Positions 34,854 to 42,015 of a stretch of 64,000 nucleotides of DNA are shown piece by piece. Made by a program: the position numbers and the translations under genes. Position 1 is the first letter of the stretch. Each line of letters opens with the position of its first letter. The notes below the pieces were generated by a model. The model worked only from the letters and a program-made list of their open reading frames with translations, ran no database searches and was not told the DNA's origin. The stretch covers positions 189,023 to 253,022 of the forward strand of contig JBDVBY010000004.1 of NCBI GenBank assembly GCA_039942715.1, written 5' to 3'. Source of the stretch: JABDJX01 sp039942715 (GTDB lineage: Bacteria; Pseudomonadota; Alphaproteobacteria; Rhodobacterales; Rhodobacteraceae).

Positions 34854-35696
34854 ATGGATCGCGTAAAAATATACGACCACATCGTTTTGCTATTAGGTGT
34901 GTTTCTGATGGTTGGCCCGCTTGCAGTGGCCTTCATGACCTCGACCTTTGACTACGTCACCATCCACAAAGAAGGCATGCAATTTGGCTGGGGTGGTGAG
35001 TTTCTGGAAACCTATGAAACCGTTTTGACCCAGCAAAGCGGGTTCACTGGCGGTGTCACGGGTCTGCTTATGACACAGAACAGTTTCATCCTTGGGATCG
35101 GCTTTGCACTTGGTAAAATCGTCATCTCGATGCTGGCGGCCTACGCGATTGTCTATTTCCGCTTTCGCGCCGCAACCTTCTGCTTTTGGATTATCTTTCT
35201 GACGCTGCTGCTGCCACTAGAGGTACGCATTTTGCCATCTTACGAAGTGGTACAGCAAATGGGCTTGCTCAACAGCTACACAGGCCTGATCCTCCCGCTC
35301 ATCGCATCGGCCACAGGAACCTTCTTCTTCCGACAGTTCTTTAAATCGGTTCCGAACGAACTGTTAGAGGCCGCGCGCATTGATGGAGCTGGACCTTGGC
35401 GGTTCTTCTTCGACATTTTGTTACCGCTGTCAAAGACCATGATGGCGGCGATCTTCATCATCATGTTCGTGGTCGGCTGGAACCAGTATTTGTGGCCAAC
35501 GCTGATGACGACGGACGAGAGCTATTTCACGCTGGTGCGCGGCATCAAACAGATCATGCAAAACATGATCGGCGCAGATATCCCGAAATATAACGAGGCC
35601 TTGGCAATGGCCATCTTGGCAATGTTGCCGCCCGTGTTGGTGATCGTGATCTTCCAGCGCATGTTCATCAAAGGCCTCGTGGAGCAAGAAAAATGA
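34854..35696 (+). CDS. ugpE: ABC transporter permease, UgpE-like
   Basis: 280-residue inner-membrane permease. EAA loop: EAARIDGAGPWRFFFDILLP, followed by the conserved VVGWNQYLWPTLMTTDE of UgpE proteins. AGGAGG precedes the ATG; the stop overlaps the ATPase gene start (ATGA). A second, orphan UgpE-like gene with the same signature lies at 37562-38377 on the other strand. Confidence 0.9.
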   Translation: MDRVKIYDHIVLLLGVFLMVGPLAVAFMTSTFDYVTIHKEGMQFGWGGEFLETYETVLTQQSGFTGGVTGLLMTQNSFILGIGFALGKIVISMLAAYAIVYFRFRAATFCFWIIFLTLLLPLEVRILPSYEVVQQMGLLNSYTGLILPLIASATGTFFFRQFFKSVPNELLEAARIDGAGPWRFFFDILLPLSKTMMAAIFIIMFVVGWNQYLWPTLMTTDESYFTLVRGIKQIMQNMIGADIPKYNEALAMAILAMLPPVLVIVIFQRMFIKGLVEQEK

Positions 35697-36736
35697 CGAC
35701 ACTTAAGATCAAAAACGTATTCAAGCGTTATCCAAACGGGGCCGAGGCTGTTAAAGGCGTCTCGGTTGATGTCGAAGACGGCGAGTTGGTGGTTTTCGTC
35801 GGCCCGTCGGGCTGTGGGAAATCAACGTTGCTGCGCATGGTGGCAGGCTTGGAAAGCGTCACCCAAGGCGACATCGAACTAGCTGGACGTCAAGTGAACG
35901 ATCTTGAACCTGCAGAGCGAAACATCGCGATGGTGTTCCAAAATTACGCGCTTTACCCGCATATGACTGTGCGCAAAAACCTTGCCTATGGCCTTAAGAA
36001 CCGCGGCACGCCCAAGGATGAGATCGACAAAAAGGTCGAAGACGCAGGCGAACTTTTGCAGATCAAAGAGTTCCTTGATCGCAAACCCAGTCAACTGTCA
36101 GGTGGTCAGCGTCAACGCGTTGCAATGGGACGCGCGATTGTGCGCGATCCGGCCATCTTCCTCTTTGATGAACCGCTTTCTAACCTTGATGCTAAGTTAC
36201 GCAATCAGATGCGGCTTGAGATCAAAAATCTGCAACGCCGCCTGCAAACCGCTGCGATTTACGTGACCCACGATCAGGTCGAGGCAATGACACTGGCGGA
36301 TCGGATTGTTATTTTGAACAACGGTCAAGTCGAGCAGATCGGCACACCAAGCGACGTTTATTCGCGCCCAGATTCAGTCTTTGTAGCGAGCTTCATTGGG
36401 GCTCCTCCAATGAACCTGATTGCTGCGGATGTCAGCGATGAAGGGGTGCGTGTGGGCGATCAACTGATGCCTATTTCAACGTCAAATCGTGGGAAAGTAA
36501 CTTTGGGTTTGCGCCCCGAGCGGCTTCAGCTTTCTCCTGATGGTGAAGGCGCTAACGTACAAGTCCTGATTGTCGAAGAACTTGGGGCGACACGTCTGAT
36601 CCACGGCAAGTTGGGCGGGCAAGACATCACCGTGGCGCAAGACGCCGAAGCACCTGTTCCTGCTGACAATGCCAAGTTGAGTTTCCGCTCTGACGATGCG
36701 CATTTCTTCGATGCCAGCACCGGAAGACGGCTCTAA
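35693..36736 (+). CDS. ugpC: ABC transporter ATPase, UgpC-like
   Basis: 347-residue ATPase of the MalK/UgpC group. Walker A GPSGCGKSTL, Q-loop VFQNYALYPHMTV, signature LSGGQRQRV, Walker B IFLFDEPLSNLD, switch His in YVTHDQVEAMTLAD, and a C-terminal TOBE-type domain (VTLGLRPERLQL). Coupled to ugpE by an ATGA overlap. Energises import by the UgpA/UgpE permeases. Confidence 0.92.
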   Translation: MTTLKIKNVFKRYPNGAEAVKGVSVDVEDGELVVFVGPSGCGKSTLLRMVAGLESVTQGDIELAGRQVNDLEPAERNIAMVFQNYALYPHMTVRKNLAYGLKNRGTPKDEIDKKVEDAGELLQIKEFLDRKPSQLSGGQRQRVAMGRAIVRDPAIFLFDEPLSNLDAKLRNQMRLEIKNLQRRLQTAAIYVTHDQVEAMTLADRIVILNNGQVEQIGTPSDVYSRPDSVFVASFIGAPPMNLIAADVSDEGVRVGDQLMPISTSNRGKVTLGLRPERLQLSPDGEGANVQVLIVEELGATRLIHGKLGGQDITVAQDAEAPVPADNAKLSFRSDDAHFFDASTGRRL

Positions 36737-36737
36737 C

Positions 36738-37565
36738 ATGAACCCGGCAGAGGCGTTTCGCCAGCGCTGGAGGAACCGCGACCTATCCGCGATGATCTCG
36801 GTTCATCGCGGATTGTGGAACCCCGCTCCCGAAAACTCGTTAGCATCCATTGCTGCTGCAGCACCGTTTGGGATCATCGAGATTGATGCGCAAATGACGG
36901 CAGACGGCGTGCCGGTGGTTGTTCACGACCCCGACCTTAAGCGCACTGCAGGCGTGAACCTGATCCCGCAGCAAACAGATCACGCGATCCTAACCGCCCA
37001 ACGCCTGCGCGCAGGATTTGGCGGGCCGGAGGCTGACTGGTCGGATCAGTTTATCCCTACTTTGGAACAGGCGCTCAAAGCCGTCGGATCCGAAGCCTAT
37101 TTCGACATCGATGTGAAAAACCCCAATGAAGTTGACGCCGTCGCTTCCGCCCTTGCGCATCAGGGATTAGGCGACAAAGGCTCGCTAAAAATTGCAACTC
37201 GGGCCGCCTCTGACATCGAAGCGCTTTTGGCTCTGCAAGAGCGCAGCGGTGCGATGGTGATGGCCAAAGTCACTCTGCCAGACGCCGGGCTTGATCATAT
37301 TAAGGCCCTCGTGGATGCAGGCGTGGGCGCCGTTGAACTTTGGTTTGATGACCTTGATCAGCTTGCTCAAGCCTGCACGCTTGCCGGCGATGACATGGCG
37401 ATTTCCACCTACACGCTTGATCCCGTGCACTGTTGTGGCATTTCGGACGCCAAAGCGCTGCAGGACCCTGATCAGACCTGGGGTCGTCTGCTGGATGCAG
37501 GGATAAGTATCATCATGACGGATCAGGCGGTGGCCCTTCAACGCTACCTCACGCAGCGCGCTTAG
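36738..37565 (+). CDS. ugpQ: glycerophosphodiester phosphodiesterase, GDPD family (UgpQ-like)
   Basis: 275-residue cytoplasmic phosphodiesterase that would split imported glycerophosphodiesters to glycerol-3-phosphate and an alcohol. Motifs: SVHRGLWNPAPENSL (catalytic His), IEIDAQMTADGVPVVVHDPD (metal-binding Glu/Asp and second His), and YFDIDVKN. The start is one base after the ugpC stop. Last gene of the operon; its stop overlaps that of the convergent orphan permease gene by four bases. Confidence 0.88.
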   Translation: MNPAEAFRQRWRNRDLSAMISVHRGLWNPAPENSLASIAAAAPFGIIEIDAQMTADGVPVVVHDPDLKRTAGVNLIPQQTDHAILTAQRLRAGFGGPEADWSDQFIPTLEQALKAVGSEAYFDIDVKNPNEVDAVASALAHQGLGDKGSLKIATRAASDIEALLALQERSGAMVMAKVTLPDAGLDHIKALVDAGVGAVELWFDDLDQLAQACTLAGDDMAISTYTLDPVHCCGISDAKALQDPDQTWGRLLDAGISIIMTDQAVALQRYLTQRA

Positions 37566-38377
37566 ACGTGCACCGAGGTGACGCGGGTCAAAAGCCGCAT
37601 GAACCCAAGCACCAACAGCAAGGGCGGTAGTACCGAAATTGTTGCCAAGACCATGCTTAGTCCCGACCCTGCCCCAACAAGGTTTAGCCCGCGCATCAGC
37701 GGGAAAATCGAGTTGTCGAACGAAATCATCAGCGGCCACAAATATTGGTTCCAGCCGATCAGAAATGAAATCATGAACACAGCAGCTATCGGGACAAGCG
37801 ACAGCGGAACCGCAAAGTCGCACAAAAAGCGGATCGGCCCTGCCCCGTCCAAACGAGCCGCTTCCAACAGTTGCGGTGGCAGTGTTCTAAGGTGCTGACG
37901 AAAGATCAACGTCGCCATGGCCAGCGGTAAGATCGGCAAAACCAGACCAGCAAAGCTGTTGGCCAATCCCAATCGAACAGTCACATCAAATGTCGACAAC
38001 ATGCGCGCTTCGATGGGAAAATATAGCGTAATCAATGTGATAGAGAACCAAAACAGCGCCGCTCGTCTTAACAGAAAGACCATAGAGAAGGCCGCCAGAA
38101 AGCCAACAACGCAAGAGACGACAGCGACACCGCCCGCCGAAATCACAGACGCACGAAACATTTGCGCTGCAGACGGAACGGCATTTCCGTCGCGGTTCAT
38201 CGCTGCCAGTCGGCCAAGATTGGATTGGAAACCGTCCACCATATCAGCAAGACTAGAAGGCAGTGTCGGCTGGACACCACCCGGCTGAGTTGCGCCCAAA
38301 AACAGCAAAATCATCGGCCCGCCCATGATCAAAGCGGCAACAATCAGCAGGAAATGGTCGAAAGTGGTATGTCGCAC
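37562..38377 (-). CDS. orphan UgpE-like ABC permease
   Basis: About 271 residues from a GTG at 38377 (VRHTTFDHFLLIVAAL). EAA loop EAARLDGAGPIRFLCDFAVP and FLIGWNQYLWPLMISFDN show clear kinship with the ugpE of this window. No binding protein, second permease or ATPase accompanies it. The frame is open about 80 codons further upstream, but that stretch is not permease-like. It may be a remnant of a second ugp operon or may borrow subunits from the intact one. The ribosome site is poor, which fits decay. Confidence 0.65.
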   Translation of the reverse strand: MRHTTFDHFLLIVAALIMGGPMILLFLGATQPGGVQPTLPSSLADMVDGFQSNLGRLAAMNRDGNAVPSAAQMFRASVISAGGVAVVSCVVGFLAAFSMVFLLRRAALFWFSITLITLYFPIEARMLSTFDVTVRLGLANSFAGLVLPILPLAMATLIFRQHLRTLPPQLLEAARLDGAGPIRFLCDFAVPLSLVPIAAVFMISFLIGWNQYLWPLMISFDNSIFPLMRGLNLVGAGSGLSMVLATISVLPPLLLVLGFMRLLTRVTSVHV

Positions 38378-38497
38378 CCTGTTGATGTCCGCGTTGCTGA
38401 AATGACAACCAGCGCGATTGGCAAATGCCGGCGCCGACCTGCAAACTCTTGCACCCATCGCATTCTTACGCAACCCAACCTTGGGTGCGTATAAAAC

Positions 38498-38523
38498 GTA
38501 AGGGGCCCCAAGAGGCCCCTTAC
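38498..38523 (-). terminator. intrinsic terminator after the LuxP-like gene
   Basis: GTAAGGGGCC (38498-38507) pairs perfectly with GGCCCCTTAC (38514-38523) around a 6-base loop. On the minus strand it is followed by GTTTTAT. It lies 30 bases past the stop of the leftward binding-protein gene. Confidence 0.8.
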
Positions 38524-38552
38524 CAAAAATCGCCATCTTGGACGCGGTTGTG

Positions 38553-39692
38553 TTAACGCTTAAGCGCGCCCACGCCAGAAAACCGGAAAGCTTCTTTTTC
38601 AAGCGCATCAATTTCATCTGCACTCATTTCATCATGCGCCACGGTTATGCGCCCCAAGAAGACAAGCGGAAGATCATCTGCGCGGCCCTCAAGATCAGCC
38701 TTGATCGCCTCGGCAGTTGCAGCCCCTACGTCATCGCCCATTCGCATTGGTGTTGCATCAAGTTCGCCGCGACGGATCGCATCAAGCTCAAGGCCCGTAC
38801 CACCCCAACCCGTTGAGAAGATGTCTTTTTCTTTACCCATAGACACTTGCGCCTCAACGGACCCCATGGCCATCGCCGTGTTGGCGTTGTGGATGATGGT
38901 GGCTTCGGGATAGGCCTGCATGATCAGCGATGTGCCTTCAAAACCGCCTTCGCGCTGGTACTCACCATAGTGTTCATAGGCCGTGTTCCACCCGGCTTTC
39001 TCCTCAACGCAGGCTTTGAAATCACCCGAACGCTGGTTATCCGTGATTCCCGGAATGCCGCGGTTCATAGCCATTGTCACACCTTCGCCAAGACGCGAAA
39101 TCATGTAGTCGCACATGGTCAACGCACCAGCTGCTGACGAGAAATCAAACCAAGCATTTGGCTGATTGCTTAGATCTTTGAGCGGTGTGTGGAAGGCCCA
39201 CACATAGGTGGAAAACCCATCAGTGCCAGACAACTTGTCTATGTTGTCAGCCTGAATAGCCAACTCGGAAGGGCCAAAGATCACGTAGTCATAGAGGTCA
39301 GCGTCTTGGGCAACCTGATTGGCATATGTCGACTGAAGCGAATGCTCGATTTGACGCGAAGCAAACTCTGTCGTCTCATAGGTGATGCCCAACTCGTCCA
39401 GACGTTTGGTCATCGCGAGGTAATTGCGCGCCCAAAAGTCGGATGTATCCGCGGACGGGTAAATCATCGCAATTTGGATTGGCGCATCTTGCGTGCCGCT
39501 GAATGGCACGGCATCGGTGCCTACCACAGCTTGCAACGCGCCAAGCTTGCCATCAGCGTTCACCTCGTCAGGCACCCAATAATCGCGATCCGCGATGTCA
39601 GGCAGTTCTTTCAAAGGCAAATGACCGTCGGCGAACGCCGCTCCTGCGATCATCGCGCTTGCCACCAAACTGGTCGTCATCAATAGTTTCAT
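38553..39692 (-). CDS. LuxP-like periplasmic sugar/AI-2-type binding protein
   Basis: 379-residue exported binding protein of the type I (ribose/LuxP) fold with signal peptide MKLLMTTSLVASAMIAGAAFA. Several stretches match Vibrio LuxP as I recall it: IQIAMIYPSADTSDFWARN, TGWGGTGLELDAIRRGELDA, and MRMGDD. Positions equivalent to LuxP Ser79, Trp82, Arg215, Thr266, Trp289 and Arg310 are kept (Ser84, Trp87, Arg221, Thr272, Trp296, Arg317), while Gln77 and Asn159 appear to be Asp82 and Ala166. GGGAGG lies 9 bases before the ATG. It is encoded with a permease and an ATPase, not with a LuxQ kinase, so uptake of a furanose-type sugar is the likeliest job. Confidence 0.82.
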   Translation of the reverse strand: MKLLMTTSLVASAMIAGAAFADGHLPLKELPDIADRDYWVPDEVNADGKLGALQAVVGTDAVPFSGTQDAPIQIAMIYPSADTSDFWARNYLAMTKRLDELGITYETTEFASRQIEHSLQSTYANQVAQDADLYDYVIFGPSELAIQADNIDKLSGTDGFSTYVWAFHTPLKDLSNQPNAWFDFSSAAGALTMCDYMISRLGEGVTMAMNRGIPGITDNQRSGDFKACVEEKAGWNTAYEHYGEYQREGGFEGTSLIMQAYPEATIIHNANTAMAMGSVEAQVSMGKEKDIFSTGWGGTGLELDAIRRGELDATPMRMGDDVGAATAEAIKADLEGRADDLPLVFLGRITVAHDEMSADEIDALEKEAFRFSGVGALKR

Positions 39693-39726
39693 CTTGGTTC
39701 CTCCCTTACATGAGTGCGGAGCCATC

Positions 39727-39759
39727 GGTCGGTGCCAGGGCTGCAACCCTGGCCCGACC
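39727..39759 (-). other. intercistronic hairpin between permease and binding-protein genes
   Basis: A 13-bp stem (GGTCGG and GCCAGGG on the left, CCCTGGC and CCGACC on the right, one bulged T at 39733) closes a 6-base loop. No T-run follows on the minus strand, so mRNA protection and higher binding-protein expression are likelier than termination. Confidence 0.6.
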
Positions 39760-39779
39760 AACTCCGCGTTTTATAACCG

Positions 39780-40898
39780 TTACCCACTTGGTGTTGGGTC
39801 TACGGCCGTTAGTCCGCCAATCGCGAGCAGCGCGATCAACACACCGATAAGTGCGGCACTGAACCGCAACATTTTTTGCCCATCGGGCGTTTGCAACTTG
39901 GCCAGCAGTCCACCGGCGCCATCGCGATCCTTTTTTTGCATCCAAGCGTACAGTGCGACCGAGCTGACGATCACGACGCCTGAGGCAACCGACTGCCAAA
40001 AGAACTCGATCCGCAACGTCACCAGTGCGTTGATCATCATCGACAACAGCAAGACGCCTGCAAATGAGCCAAGCATCGAGGCGCGTCCGCCGAACAGAGA
40101 CGTGCCACCGACAACAACCGCAGCAATGACGTGGAGGTTAAAGTAAGGCGCCGACGTCGCTTGGATTGCGTTCAACTTGCCGGTCAGCATAACGCCTGCC
40201 AACGCCGCGCAGGCCCCACATAGCACATAGGCAAAGACCTTGTGGCGGTTGACCGAAATACCTGTCAGCGCTGCCGCTTCGGGATTCGAGCCGATAGCAA
40301 CAGTGTAGCGTCCAAAGTATGTCCGCTTGAGAAGGACGTAGCCTGCGATCATCGTCGCGGTCCCAATCAGAACAGGGATAGGCACAAATCCGGGGATTTG
40401 CCCGCGGCCAATATCCGTCAGAAAATCGGGGAACCGCGCAAGAACCAGACCTTTGGCCAGCACCAGCGCAAAGCCGCGATAGACCAAATCCATCGCCAGT
40501 GTGCCGATCAGATCAGGCACATTCAGGCGCGTGATAATAAGACCATTGATCAGCCCCATCACAGCGCCCAACATGATCGCGATAGGCACGGCGATATAGA
40601 CTGAGAACCCGTATTGTTTGATCAGAAACGCCATGATGATGCCTGACAAGGCGGCGATGGAGCCGATAGAAAGATCAATGCCGCGCTGCGTGATGACAAA
40701 GGTCATCGCCATGGCCATCGGCATATAGAGAGCCGCGTCCAGTAAGATCAGATTAATGTTTGAGACACGGAAATACCGCGCCGGCTCGGCCACCCCCATG
40801 AATAAGAGGATCGCAAGGATCATCACCAACGGGCCAATGATCGCGATGTAGGGCTCTAAGCGTTCGGTCAGTGGGCGGGGGGCGATTGCTGCAGGCAT
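39780..40898 (-). CDS. sugar-type ABC transporter permease (RbsC-like)
   Basis: 372-residue inner-membrane permease of the ribose/branched-chain permease family, with about ten helices. Family signatures: ITQRGIDLSIGSIAALSG, VAIGSNPEAAALTGISV and VVGGTSLFGGRASMLGSF. Its ATG overlaps the stop of the ATPase gene (TAATG). Transports the ligand delivered by the LuxP-like protein. Confidence 0.9.
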   Translation of the reverse strand: MPAAIAPRPLTERLEPYIAIIGPLVMILAILLFMGVAEPARYFRVSNINLILLDAALYMPMAMAMTFVITQRGIDLSIGSIAALSGIIMAFLIKQYGFSVYIAVPIAIMLGAVMGLINGLIITRLNVPDLIGTLAMDLVYRGFALVLAKGLVLARFPDFLTDIGRGQIPGFVPIPVLIGTATMIAGYVLLKRTYFGRYTVAIGSNPEAAALTGISVNRHKVFAYVLCGACAALAGVMLTGKLNAIQATSAPYFNLHVIAAVVVGGTSLFGGRASMLGSFAGVLLLSMMINALVTLRIEFFWQSVASGVVIVSSVALYAWMQKKDRDGAGGLLAKLQTPDGQKMLRFSAALIGVLIALLAIGGLTAVDPTPSG

Positions 40899-41653
40899 TA
40901 CGCTGCCTCCTCTGCGCCAACAATGAGGCCTAGCACGTCCTGCGTGCTGCTTTCAGCTGTGTTCACGCGTCCAACGCATTGGCCGCGGCGTTGAACATGG
41001 ATGCGGTCGGACACCTCAAACACATCGTCCAACGAGTGACTGATCAGGATCACGGCAAGACCCTGTTCCTTTACCGTTTGAATAAGCTTCAATGTGCGCG
41101 CGGTTTCCTGCGGCCCCAACGCGGCCGTTGGTTCGTCCATTACCAGCACGCGCAGCCCTTCGTGGTAAACGGCACGTGCGATTGCGACGGCCTGACGCTG
41201 ACCGCCTGACAGGCTTTCGGTTGGGGCATCAAGAGACCGCAGCACAACGCCAAGACGCTCCATCAAAACGCGTTCGGTCTCGCTTCGCATAAGCTTGTTG
41301 TCGAGAACGGTGATCCCAAGAACTTTACGGGTCAGTTCGTTGCCCAAAAACATGTTCGCGGCCGGATCAAGGTGATCGGCGAGCGCCAGCGTTTGGTAGA
41401 CCGCGTCAATGCCCTGTTCGATGGCTTCGGCGTGGCTTGAAAACTCAACCTTTTCGCCGCCAAGAAAAATCTCACCTTCGGTTGGCTGGTATACACCCGT
41501 GAGGACTTTGATGAGCGTCGACTTGCCGGCACCATTGTCGCCGACAATTGCCAGAACCTCACCCGCGTGCGCCTCCAAATCAACATTGGAAAGCGCCGTC
41601 ACGCCACCAAAACGCTTGGTGATACCGCGCATTCTTACTAGGGGTTCGCTCAT
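40898..41653 (-). CDS. sugar-type ABC transporter ATPase, single domain
   Basis: 251-residue ATPase. Walker A VGDNGAGKSTL, signature LSGGQRQAVA, Walker B VLVMDEPTAALG, switch His ILISHSLDDV. Sequence is RbsA-like but there is only one nucleotide-binding domain, so it must act as a homodimer (FrcA-type arrangement). GGAGGG lies six bases before the ATG at 41653. First gene of the leftward ATPase-permease-binding protein operon. Confidence 0.9.
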   Translation of the reverse strand: MSEPLVRMRGITKRFGGVTALSNVDLEAHAGEVLAIVGDNGAGKSTLIKVLTGVYQPTEGEIFLGGEKVEFSSHAEAIEQGIDAVYQTLALADHLDPAANMFLGNELTRKVLGITVLDNKLMRSETERVLMERLGVVLRSLDAPTESLSGGQRQAVAIARAVYHEGLRVLVMDEPTAALGPQETARTLKLIQTVKEQGLAVILISHSLDDVFEVSDRIHVQRRGQCVGRVNTAESSTQDVLGLIVGAEEAA

Positions 41654-41755
41654 ATAGCCCTCCACTTAAATTGGCGCTTCAGACAAAGCCGCAGACCCCA
41701 AAAGAGTCCTGCAGCAGGTCTTGTCTCGCCAAATTCCTCCCAGCTCGGGTTTTAG

Positions 41756-41767
41756 GTTACCCGTAAC
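41756..41767. promoter_or_regulatory. operator-like repeat, downstream copy
   Basis: GTTACCCGTAAC, an interrupted palindrome (GTTAC-CC-GTAAC), identical to a copy 56 bases away. It lies at the expected transcription start of the LuxP-like transporter operon, where repressor binding would block transcription. The pattern suits a LacI-family regulator; none is encoded in the window. Confidence 0.65.
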
Positions 41768-41773
41768 GTTTCT

Positions 41774-41804
41774 TATTGTTTGTGGCAAAGCTACATTCTG
41801 TCAA
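41774..41804 (-). promoter_or_regulatory. sigma70-type promoter of the LuxP-like transporter operon
   Basis: On the minus strand a perfect -35 TTGACA (41804-41799) is followed 17-19 bases later by an AT-rich -10 candidate (ACAATA, 41779-41774). It lies between two identical operator-like repeats. The rest of the 362-base gap between 41654 and 42015 shows no supportable gene. Confidence 0.6.
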
Positions 41805-41811
41805 GGATTAA

Positions 41812-41823
41812 GTTACCCGTAAC
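41812..41823. promoter_or_regulatory. operator-like repeat, upstream copy
   Basis: Second GTTACCCGTAAC, just upstream of the -35 element. With the copy at 41756-41767 it brackets the promoter, an arrangement that allows a DNA loop by a tetrameric or paired repressor. Confidence 0.65.
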
Positions 41824-42015
41824 ATTTGCACGGCAAAATCTAAATAAAAGTATTTATTACAAATACTTAATAGATATTTCGCGAAATTCATGAACAAGAC
41901 TGAGAACATAGAGTTGCTCAGATCGCTTGGCTTTCGCACCAAGACTTACGCGAACGGTTCATTGAGAGTTCCGATTGAGCTCGCACACTTTGTGTATTCG
42001 AATCGCCCTTGCTGC

